A DNA stretch of 23,439 nt from NORP181 sp047623555. Lineage in GTDB: Bacteria; Pseudomonadota; Alphaproteobacteria; Rhodobacterales; Rhodobacteraceae. Position 1 is the first letter of the stretch. Each line of letters opens with the position of its first letter. The notes below the pieces were generated by a model that had not been told where the DNA came from, did not search any database, and saw only the letters and a program-made list of their open reading frames with translations. A program made the position numbers and the translations under genes. This document shows positions 1-5,593 of this stretch, in pieces. Location of the stretch: assembly GCA_047623555.1 (NCBI GenBank), contig JBLHMP010000065.1:1-23439 (forward strand). Direction: 5' to 3'.

Positions 1-311
1 TCGGGGTTGCAACGCTCCCAACGTGCCAGCCGCGCGCTGGCGACGCCAGTCGGTCAAAGCCGAGGAATACAAACCTTCCCGCCGCAGGATGGCCGAGATG
101 GCGCCGGGATGCCGCCGGTATCCGCCGAGCGGTCCGTCTCACTAAGAATACGCAGCTTATATTTAGCGGTGAAACGCCGCCGCTTCGGCAAATCCGTCAG
201 TTCGGCTGTCGGCACCACAGGTGCGGGGACAACACGGGCATCGGGCTCAGCCGGTGGGGTTGCATCAGACGCAGCAACCGCTGCAAGCGGGTCCTGTGAG
301 GGCATAACCAT
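1..311 (-). pseudogene. IS3-type transposase OrfA (HTH) remnant, frameshifted and cut by the window edge
   Basis: The minus strand reads from ATG 311 (or ATG 305), with an AGGAG-like ribosome site just before 311. A low-complexity Ala/Pro/Val leader is followed by the helix-turn-helix block KRRRFTAKYKLRILSETDR, typical of one OrfA type of the IS3 family. Near 107-123 the frame is lost: beyond the GGI residues, the expected continuation AILRREGLYSSALTDWRRQR is found in another frame and runs on to base 1. The break coincides with a hairpin-like repeat (arms GGATGCC and GGTATCC, 3-nt loop), as if a short inverted duplication had been inserted. The rest of the element lies outside the window. 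The family call is firm; the exact IS is unknown. Confidence 0.7.
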
Positions 312-330
312 GGGTTCGTTCTCCTGCACC

Positions 331-348
331 CTCAAGTGTAAACTTGAG
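331..348. promoter_or_regulatory. Perfect 7-bp inverted repeat upstream of the transposase remnant
   Basis: Arms CTCAAGT (331-337) and ACTTGAG (342-348) flank GTAA. The repeat lies 20 bases upstream of ATG 311 on the minus strand. The arm sequence resembles the dyads bound by MerR-family regulators such as SoxR, but the spacer differs from the known SoxR box and no MerR-type gene is in the window. It may simply be a hairpin of the IS end. Confidence 0.3.
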
Positions 349-411
349 CAACCAATATGTCTCACTCTTATTGGCACGGAGGGCAGCGCCTGCCCAACAA
401 AAGGACAGACG

Positions 412-498
412 AGTGAAAAAGCGATTCACAGGCGAACAGATCATAGCGATGATCAAGAAACAGGAAGCTGTTGAGAGAACTGCTGACGTCCGGCCTAC
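412..498 (+). pseudogene. IS3-type OrfA head fragment (second type), truncated by another IS3 element
   Basis: From GTG 412 the plus strand encodes KKRFTGEQIIAMIKKQEA followed by TADV, the conserved start of a different IS3-family OrfA from the one at 1-311. Homology stops after about 26 codons, where the expected RRHGISSATFYKWK block is missing. Just after the break, at 499, a sequence matching the end of a further IS3 element begins. The simplest reading is that this OrfA was cut by that insertion or by a later rearrangement. No other part of this element was seen. Confidence 0.65.
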
Positions 499-564
499 TG
501 AAGTGGTTCGAAAAATTCGGACGGCGTGCTAAGATGTATTCAACCCGAACGAATGGATACGAGA

Positions 565-672
565 ATGATAAAGGAACGGAGTTTTACAGGCCAGTTTAAA
601 GCCGCTGTGGCGCTTGAAGCGCTGCGCGGTGACAAGACGGTCCAAGAAATAGCAGCCAAGCGGCAAATCCAT
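565..672 (+). pseudogene. IS3 OrfA head (third type), truncated
   Basis: ATG 565 starts a 36-codon stretch with the block RSFTGQFKAAVALEALRGDK followed by TVQEIAAKRQIH. This is the N-terminal helix-turn-helix of OrfA proteins from IS3-family elements. After IQH-like residues at 672 the expected Pro-Asn-Gln-Val-x-x-Trp-Lys recognition segment is absent and the frame runs into unrelated sequence with a short-loop hairpin at 685-705. It probably belongs to the same element as the OrfB relic at 803-1214, since these two types commonly occur together. It is non-functional. Confidence 0.65.
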
Positions 673-684
673 CTATTACCGGCA

Positions 685-705
685 GGGCATTGCACAGCAA
701 TGTCC
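685..705. repeat. Short-loop inverted repeat in degraded IS DNA
   Basis: Arms GGGCATTGC (685-693) and GCAATGTCC (697-705) can pair over nine positions with one G-T wobble, around the loop ACA. It sits in the stretch 673-802 that replaces the missing OrfA tail and OrfB head of the IS3 remnant. Confidence 0.6.
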
Positions 706-774
706 CGAGAGGCGGTGAGCCCATCAAAATGCCGCGGGATGATCTGTTGTCCGCATTCGTCCCATAGTTCATCT

Positions 775-802
775 CCTTTGTTGCATAATATGCTATCAAA
801 GG
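775..802. repeat. Two-tier inverted repeat next to the point where OrfB homology resumes
   Basis: The outer arms CCTTTG (775-780) and CAAAGG (797-802) enclose the inner palindrome GCATAATATGC (783-793). OrfB-like coding resumes directly afterwards, around 803. The core TTTGTTGCATAA also resembles terminal repeats of some IS5-family elements, so it could be a trace of another IS. Confidence 0.55.
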
Positions 803-872
803 GGCGGAACCAAACCGTGACAGGTCCACTGCAGGTAATAGATGGTCGGGGCCGCTATCTCCTCTCTCATCG

Positions 873-886
873 GTTTGTAAACAAAC
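873..886. repeat. Palindrome inside the first insertion in OrfB
   Basis: GTTTGT (873-878) and ACAAAC (881-886) flank AA. It lies inside the roughly 40-nt extra segment 862-901 that separates IDGRGRYL from DNIFIERLW. Confidence 0.6.
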
Positions 887-1003
887 GACTGCCGAGCAAC
901 GGACAACATATTCATTGAACGCCTGTGGCGGTCACTCAAGCAGGAGGCGGTCTATCTGCACGAAACCGTAGATCGCTTTGCAGTCGTCTGCACGTTGGCG
1001 GCA

Positions 1004-1022
1004 ACACATGCAAAGCATGTGT
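1004..1022. repeat. Palindrome inside the second insertion in OrfB
   Basis: Perfect 8-bp arms ACACATGC (1004-1011) and GCATGTGT (1015-1022) around the loop AAA. It lies in the extra segment 965-1035 between the LHE and DDFQAKR blocks. A smaller GTTG...CAAC repeat precedes it. Confidence 0.65.
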
Positions 1023-1077
1023 GAGAGGGGCACTGGACGATTTCCAAGCAAAACGGATCATCAATGATTGGCCTCTC

Positions 1078-1095
1078 GGCGATGCACGCATCGCC
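1078..1095. repeat. Palindrome inside the third insertion in OrfB
   Basis: Perfect 8-bp arms GGCGATGC (1078-1085) and GCATCGCC (1088-1095) around AC. It lies in the extra segment 1072-1111 between the INDW and GFYN blocks. Confidence 0.65.
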
Positions 1096-1265
1096 TGCCA
1101 GCTGAGAGATCGGCTTTTACAACTCAGAATGCCCTCACACGGCCCTTGATAAGCGAACACCGGACATCGCATACTTTGGCCACGCAGAGATACGAAAAGC
1201 GGCATCAACACACACCAGATGCATCTTAGCAAAGCCGCAAACCTACCCTAAAAAGCAGGACCATT

Positions 1266-2329
1266 TCACCTGTCGAGGGCCTCACGGGCGATCTGCGATT
1301 TGTCCGAAGTCCAGATGTAATGGAAGTCGCGACGCAAATGCGCGCAGCAAGCAGCCTCGCCGAACTGGCGGCTGCCATCCACCCTCTTTTCATAGAGTTT
1401 GTTGAAGCCAGTGTAGGCGTCCTCTTGCAGGGTGCCGCTGCTGTTCTACAGGTGCTGTCGGACATGTTCACCCTTCCGGTCGGGGCGAAATAATAGACGG
1501 CTCCGGGCGGTGCAGTCCCGGCCCATGGCCGTTGATCACGGACATAAGCCCAAATACGGCCCTGTTTTACACCTTTGCCCAAGCCTTTGTCTCGACGGGA
1601 ACGATCCAGCACTCGGATCGGGGTGCCGTCACAGTGAAGCAAGTCACTGGCCATGATCTCAGCCTCGATCCGGTCAGTCAACGGTTGTAAAGCCTTCATT
1701 GCACGAACACACCAGCCCACCAAAGTGCAGTCGGGAATGTCGGCCCCCATTCGGGCGAAGATTTCGTTCAAGCCATAGAGCGGAAGATGGTCGTCGAATT
1801 TCGAGACGAGAACGTAGGCCAGAAGGCTGGGGCCGGCCATGCTGCCAGGGATCGGACGGCTGGGGGCCAGCGCCATCTTTTCGCAGCGTCGGCAAGGTTT
1901 TTTGATACCCACGATCTCGATGACCTTGAGTTGCGGCGCTATCATATCGAGCAATTCGCTGACGTCTTCACCCACGATACGCAGGTCGCCGCCGCAATCG
2001 GGGCAATCATGGCCTGGGTCAAGTTCACGGCGCTCGCGTGGGGTATCATCAGAAACACGGGGACGACGACGGGGTTTGTTTTGCCCTTTTTCGGACGAAG
2101 GCTGCGCACCATCCTCATCATGCGGCGTGGTGGTCGCCTCGGCAACCGCGACCAGCAAATCTTCCTGTGCCAGCTCAAGCTGTTCAATCTCATGCTCAAT
2201 TTTCTCTGAACTTGCCCCAAATGCTTGTTTCTGGAGCTTCGCGGTCCGCAGCCGCAGGGCCTGCAAAGCAGCGATCATCGCTTTCAAAACAACGGGGTCG
2301 TCAGGCAAGGTTGCGACATCATTTGACAT
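1266..2329 (-). pseudogene. tnpC: IS66-family TnpC transposase remnant, frameshifted and 3'-truncated
   Basis: The minus strand starts MSNDVATLPDDP at ATG 2329, the usual TnpC start; an upstream in-frame ATG at 2356 is less likely. Recognisable IS66 parts follow: a leucine-rich coiled coil with KLQKQAFGASSEKIE, the zinc-finger-like CPDCGG...CRRCE pair, and the DDE-domain start LLHCDGTPIRVLDR. A one-base loss in a C-run (about 1482-1486) shifts the frame. The other frame continues DRKGEHVRQHL, a TAG stop (1446-1448), then EDAYTGFNKLYEKRVDGSRQ and up to IAREALDR. It ends at a TGA supplied by the abutting IS3 end (1266-1268). The last third of the protein is missing, so it cannot be active. Confidence 0.85.
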
Positions 2330-2346
2330 AGCACTGACTACCAAAA

Positions 2347-2433
2347 TCACGTGCAAGCACCGCCCACTGAGCCAACAATCAAAATCTTGTCGTCATCGCT
2401 CCAACGCCGACGCCGCTCAATTCCCAAAACCAC
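2347..2433 (-). pseudogene. tnpA: IS66 TnpA head relic
   Basis: From GTG 2433 the minus strand encodes VVLGIERRRRWSDDDKILIV and stops after 28 codons. ERRRRWSDDDK is the hallmark start of the IS66 TnpA helix-turn-helix protein, which normally runs past 100 residues. The sequence departs from the family near GSVGGACT, immediately before the tnpC start, marking the deletion junction at about 2350. Confidence 0.65.
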
Positions 2434-2461
2434 TCCGCGCAATCCAACCTCAACCTAAAAC

Positions 2462-2482
2462 ACGTCATTAACGACGTCATTA
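2462..2482. repeat. 9-bp tandem direct repeat between the IS66 relic and the methyltransferase pseudogene
   Basis: ACGTCATTA occurs at 2462-2470 and again at 2474-2482, separated by ACG. The same stretch contains an almost symmetrical TAACGACGTCATTA. It lies in the roughly 80-base gap between the two relics and could be a footprint of the element end, but it matches no terminal repeat that I recognise. Confidence 0.4.
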
Positions 2483-2515
2483 TGCACGGGTCTTAAATCA
2501 TCATGCGCGAAGTAG

Positions 2516-2998
2516 GCAGGCGGTCTCAATCAGGCGGCTATCGCAGTTGGGGTAGATCCGGCAGTTAAGATGTTTGAGATCGCCAAGGCGCGTCCCGGTG
2601 GGGAGCTCGCAACTTCGATCAATGCCGATGCCCGAACCCTTAATCTGGGCCAGCGCTTTGATTTGATCGTTTCGACCGGACATTCATTTCAGGTGTTCCT
2701 GTGAAAAAACGATCAAAGCGCCCTATTAGACACTATTGCACGGCATCTGACACTCTAGGGAAGGTTCGTTTTCGACACAAGAAACCCGGACATCAAAGCC
2801 TGGCAGAACTGGATCAAAGACCGATCAGAACGCAGTGTCGAGCACCCGGCCCATGGCCCTGTGGATGCTTGGAGCCACGCGACCAATGACGCCACTAGTC
2901 ACATTGTGACCTATCAGACAAATTACCGCGTCACATCCAGCCAGCAAGAGTTTACCGCCACCTCTGCCGATATCATTCCTGTTGGTGGGCTGACCTAG
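2516..2998 (+). pseudogene. SAM-dependent methyltransferase pseudogene, 5'-truncated with two in-frame stops
   Basis: One plus-strand frame from 2516 to the TAG at 2996-2998 reads as a class I methyltransferase. It shows AVGVDPAVKMFEIAKARPGG (the beta-2 acidic region after motif I), INADARTLNLGQRFDLIV (motifs II-III), GHSFQVFL, then after a TGA (2702-2704) DQSALLDTIARHL, a TAG (2756-2758) and GRFVFDTRNPDIKAWQNW, followed by a C-terminal beta-rich tail. The GxGxG motif I is missing at the 5' side, where the IS66 relic abuts, so the front was probably lost to the insertion or an associated deletion. The frame is otherwise intact, suggesting fairly recent death. Substrate unknown. It ends base-to-base against the convergent rluA-like gene. 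Confidence 0.7.
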
Positions 2999-3652
2999 CT
3001 AGAATTCCACCGGCGCACGAAATTTCAACGACATGCCACTATCGGGATGTTTGATCCGCAACTCTTCTGAATGCAGCATCATGCGCGAATGATCCGCAGC
3101 CGCACCAATGGCATAAAGCGGATCACCCAGGATCGGATGGCCCAGCGCCATCATATGGACCCGCAATTGATGCGTGCGCCCGGTTTTGGGCATCAAACGC
3201 ACCCGTGTCGCACCGTCTTCATACCGTTGCACCCGCCAATCCGTCTGCGCGGATTTACCGGTCTCGTGGCACACCATTTGACGCGGCCGGTTTTCCCAAT
3301 CGACGATAAGCGGCAGATCAACAGTGCCGGTTTTAGGCTCTAATACACCCGAAAGTCGCGCAATATAGGTTTTTCGGGTCTGTCGCTGCTCAAATTGCAT
3401 GCTTAGGTTTCGCTGGGCAAAGGGCGTCAGGGCAAACACCATGACGCCGGATGTATCCCGATCCAGCCGATGCACCACCAGCGCCTCGGGGAACACCAAT
3501 TGAATGCGCGAAATCAGGCAATCCGCTAAATGCGCGCCGCGTCCCGGCACCGAAAGCAGGCCGTGGGGTTTGTTCACTGCCAAAATCTGCGCGTCATCAT
3601 ACAGCAGGTGCAGATCCGTATCGGGGGGGGTATAGTCTGAACTGACAGTCAT
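2999..3652 (-). CDS. RluA-family RNA pseudouridine synthase
   Basis: This 217-residue protein isomerises uridine to pseudouridine in rRNA or tRNA. The family signature HRLDRDTSG (residues 61-69) contains the catalytic Asp at position 64. NKPHGLLSVPG near residue 27 and the GRTHQLRVHM block in the C-terminal half are also standard for RluA-type enzymes. There is no S4 domain, and the length matches the short RluA (dual 23S rRNA/tRNA) type rather than RluC/D. The start is set at ATG 3652 (MTVSSDY); an upstream in-frame ATG at 3691 would add 13 non-conserved residues and overlap the divergent gene's leader. The stop codon abuts the stop of the methyltransferase pseudogene in the palindrome CTAGCTAG. 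The exact target nucleotide cannot be told from sequence. Confidence 0.88.
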   Translation of the reverse strand: MTVSSDYTPPDTDLHLLYDDAQILAVNKPHGLLSVPGRGAHLADCLISRIQLVFPEALVVHRLDRDTSGVMVFALTPFAQRNLSMQFEQRQTRKTYIARLSGVLEPKTGTVDLPLIVDWENRPRQMVCHETGKSAQTDWRVQRYEDGATRVRLMPKTGRTHQLRVHMMALGHPILGDPLYAIGAAADHSRMMLHSEELRIKHPDSGMSLKFRAPVEF

Positions 3653-3717
3653 GCCTTTGCCTAACTGTAAGCCGGGGCATGGACAAGGCATTCAGCAACA
3701 CAAAAGGCCAAATACAA

Positions 3718-4128
3718 ATGCATCCCACGATCACCAAACTGCAAGACGTTGTCGCCAAAGGCGACGATAGCAAAATCGCCGAACTGCTGGCCGAGAACGT
3801 GCAGTTCCTGCCGCCAACCTATTACAAAACCTGGACCGGGCGTGAACCAGTTGCCGCCGTGTTGGGCCATGTGGGTCAGGTGTTCAGCGATTTCAAATAT
3901 CGCCGGGTGATGGGAGAAGGCAATGATTGGGCGCTTGAATTTGAATGCAAAGTTGGCGATCTGGATGCGGTTGGCGTTGATCTGTTGACGCTTGATGACG
4001 ACGGGCTGGTGGCAAAATTTGAGGTTGTCATGCGACCGCATAAAACCATCGGTGCGCTGCGCGACGCCATGAACGCGCGTGTAATGACCGATCCAAGGTT
4101 CCTGAAATTTCGTGAAGCCCTTGGTTAG
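3718..4128 (+). CDS. NTF2/SnoaL-like small protein
   Basis: A 136-residue protein with the look of the NTF2-like cone fold: an N-terminal helix (ITKLQDVVAKGDDSKIAELL), then LAENVQFLPPTYYKTWTGRE, a helix with VAAVLGHVGQVF, and alternating strands ending FEVVMRPHKTIGALRDAM. Members include polyketide cyclases, isomerases and many proteins of unknown role, so no reaction is assigned. ATG 3718 is preferred because AAAAGG lies 10 bases upstream; ATG 3679 in the same frame has a G-rich stretch too close to it. The gene is divergent from the pseudouridine synthase gene, with start codons 65 bases apart. Confidence 0.7.
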   Translation: MHPTITKLQDVVAKGDDSKIAELLAENVQFLPPTYYKTWTGREPVAAVLGHVGQVFSDFKYRRVMGEGNDWALEFECKVGDLDAVGVDLLTLDDDGLVAKFEVVMRPHKTIGALRDAMNARVMTDPRFLKFREALG

Positions 4129-4195
4129 ACCCTAATATGGGCAAGTTGCGTTCAATTGAATGAAACACAACTCGCTTTTGGTAACCATTTGTGAC

Positions 4196-4222
4196 AACTA
4201 AGTCAGCATTGTTGACTTAGTT
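4196..4222. promoter_or_regulatory. Perfect 10-bp inverted repeat upstream of the aminotransferase gene
   Basis: Arms AACTAAGTCA (4196-4205) and TGACTTAGTT (4213-4222) flank a 7-nt centre. It ends 49 bases before ATG 4272. The right arm overlaps a TTGACT (4212-4217) resembling a -35 box, with TATGCT at 4239-4244, although the 21-bp spacing is longer than ideal. No T-run follows, which argues against a terminator for the preceding gene. An operator for a dimeric repressor is the favoured reading. Confidence 0.5.
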
Positions 4223-4271
4223 CCACATTTCCTCAGGGTATGCTGACACAGCGGATTTAAAGGGACCAGCC

Positions 4272-5501
4272 ATGCAGTGGGAACAGATATTAGCAACGCG
4301 CGCATCGCGCATGAAGGCGTCAGAAATCCGCGAGTTGCTAAAGCTTCTTGCGCAGCCCGACATCATATCGTTCGCCGGCGGTATACCTGATCCTAACCTG
4401 TTCCCAGCCAAGGAATTCCAGGCCGCCTATAGCGCCATCTTTACCTCGGACGAACGGGATGCGGCACTGCAATATTCGGTCAGCGAGGGCTATGTGCCCT
4501 TGCGCGACTGGATCGTCACCGAGATGGCCCGACTGGGCATTCCGTGTGATATCGACAACATCATGATCACATCCGGGTCACAGCAGGCGCTAGATTATCT
4601 GGGCAAATTGCTGCTGTCCCCCCAGGATACAGCTTTGGTTGGCTGGCCGACATACCTCGGCGCGTTGGGGGCGTTTAACGCCTATGAACCGAACTATGAC
4701 CGGCTAGACGCAAACACCAACCGATCGGCGCAGGACTATGCCGAGACCGCCAAAGCCAACGGCGGGCGGGTCAAATTCGCCTACATGTCCGTCGATTTTG
4801 CCAATCCCACCGGCGAGACCCTAAACCGCGCCGAACGTGATCGGGTGCTGGACCTTGCAGACGATATGAACTGTGCGGTGATCGAGGACGCCGCCTATCA
4901 AACCCTACGCTATGACGGCGAAGTGATCCCGCCCATTCTGGCGCTTGAAATCGCCCGCAAAGGCAGCATTGAAGAGGCCCGTACCATCTATTGTGGCAGC
5001 TTTTCCAAGACCCTGGCGCCGGGTCTGCGTGTCGGTTGGGTCTGCGCCGCCAAACCGGTGATTTCGCGGCTGGTGCTGATGAAACAGGCCGCCGACCTGC
5101 ACACGCCAACGATCAACCAGATCGCCATTACCAAAATCGCCACCACGATATTTGATAGTCATGTCAACAAGATACGCGCGACATATAGGACCCGGCGGGA
5201 CCGGATGTTGCAGGCGCTGACTGACCATATGCCCGACGGTATCCAGTGGACCCAACCCGAGGGCGGCATGTTCATCTGGCTGACTTTGCCGACGCATATG
5301 AATGGGGCTGACCTGCTCGCCCAATCATTGGAGACCCAAAAGGTCGCCTTTGTTCCGGGGAGCGCGTTTTTCGCCGATGGGTCCGGCAGCAACACCCTAC
5401 GGCTTAGCTTTTCCTTGTTAGACGAGGCGACCATTGACGAAGGCATTCGCCGACTTGGCGTTCTGTTTAAAACTGTAGCTACCCAAGAAACCGCCACGTG
5501 A
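4272..5501 (+). CDS. PLP-dependent aminotransferase, MocR/LysN (2-aminoadipate aminotransferase-like) type
   Basis: A 409-residue fold-type I aminotransferase. Visible landmarks are SFAGGIPDP near residue 33, SGSQQALD (101-108, phosphate binding), NPTG (179-182), the acidic residue of EDAAYQ (205-210) that contacts the pyridine nitrogen, SFSKTLAPGLRVGW (243-256) with the Schiff-base Lys 246, and the substrate carboxylate region LRLSF near the C-terminus. The opening WEQILATRASRMKASEIREL is typical of the LysN/KAT II-like subgroup acting on aromatic, branched or aminoadipate-type amino acids. There is no N-terminal GntR domain, so it is an enzyme and not a MocR regulator. AAAGGGA precedes ATG 4272. 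It stands alone; the substrate cannot be inferred. Confidence 0.85.
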   Translation: MQWEQILATRASRMKASEIRELLKLLAQPDIISFAGGIPDPNLFPAKEFQAAYSAIFTSDERDAALQYSVSEGYVPLRDWIVTEMARLGIPCDIDNIMITSGSQQALDYLGKLLLSPQDTALVGWPTYLGALGAFNAYEPNYDRLDANTNRSAQDYAETAKANGGRVKFAYMSVDFANPTGETLNRAERDRVLDLADDMNCAVIEDAAYQTLRYDGEVIPPILALEIARKGSIEEARTIYCGSFSKTLAPGLRVGWVCAAKPVISRLVLMKQAADLHTPTINQIAITKIATTIFDSHVNKIRATYRTRRDRMLQALTDHMPDGIQWTQPEGGMFIWLTLPTHMNGADLLAQSLETQKVAFVPGSAFFADGSGSNTLRLSFSLLDEATIDEGIRRLGVLFKTVATQETAT

Positions 5502-5593
5502 CGTGAACAAATCAGTCACACTGTGCTGCCTCGTAATACTGACAAACCAGTGTTAGATATCGGGCAAAGTCTGATCAGATAGAGGCCCAAACT

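Larger units (their letters stand above)
803..1214 (+). pseudogene. IS3 OrfB (DDE transposase) C-terminal relic split by three short insertions
   Basis: Conserved OrfB pieces appear in order but are separated: NQ-VTG-LQV then IDGRGRYL (838-861), DNIFIERLWRS and LKQEAVYLHE (902-964, containing the catalytic Glu region), DDFQAKRIINDW (1036-1071), and GFYNSECPHTAL with DKRTPDIAYFG (from 1112). In intact OrfB proteins these blocks are contiguous or nearly so. The extra DNA is about 40 nt at 862-901, about 70 nt at 965-1035 and about 40 nt at 1072-1111; the first and third shift the frame. Each insertion contains a near-perfect hairpin. The gene is plainly dead. Insert borders are accurate to a few bases only. 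Confidence 0.7.
499..1268 (+). mobile_element. IS3-family element remnant, internally deleted, both candidate ends visible
   Basis: The left end reads TGAAGTGGTTC from 499. The right end, read on the minus strand from 1268, is TGAAATGGTCC, giving 9 of 11 matches and the TG...CA termini usual for IS3. Between them lie an OrfA head (565-672) and the C-terminal part of OrfB (about 803-1214). At 770 bp it is much shorter than the usual 1.2-1.4 kb, so the OrfA tail and OrfB head are gone. The flanks differ (an OrfA fragment on the left, IS66 tnpC on the right) and no 3-4 bp target duplication is evident, so the present location probably reflects rearrangement rather than one clean insertion. Confidence 0.6.
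1266..2433 (-). mobile_element. IS66-family element remnant lacking tnpB
   Basis: An IS66 element normally carries tnpA, tnpB and tnpC. Here only the head of tnpA (2347-2433) and a truncated tnpC remain, about 20 bases apart, so the tnpA tail and all of tnpB have been deleted. Neither IS66 terminal repeat was recognised: one side is lost at the IS3 junction and the other should lie somewhere between 2434 and about 2515. The element is defective. Confidence 0.7.

Noticed and set aside
331..348. True SoxR box
   Set aside because: The central spacing differs from the known 18-bp box and no soxR-type gene or redox target is nearby; kept only as a dyad.
862..1111. Integron attC sites or a CRISPR array as the source of the hairpin inserts
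   Set aside because: The inserts share no repeat sequence and lack paired core sites with GTTRRRY; spacing is irregular.
925..1149. Open frame of 74 codons on the plus strand
   Set aside because: It is a chance frame crossing the OrfB relic; the OrfB pieces lie in other frames.
2501..2683. Minus-strand open frame of 60 codons
   Set aside because: It is antisense to the methyltransferase pseudogene, whose plus-strand frame has clear family motifs.
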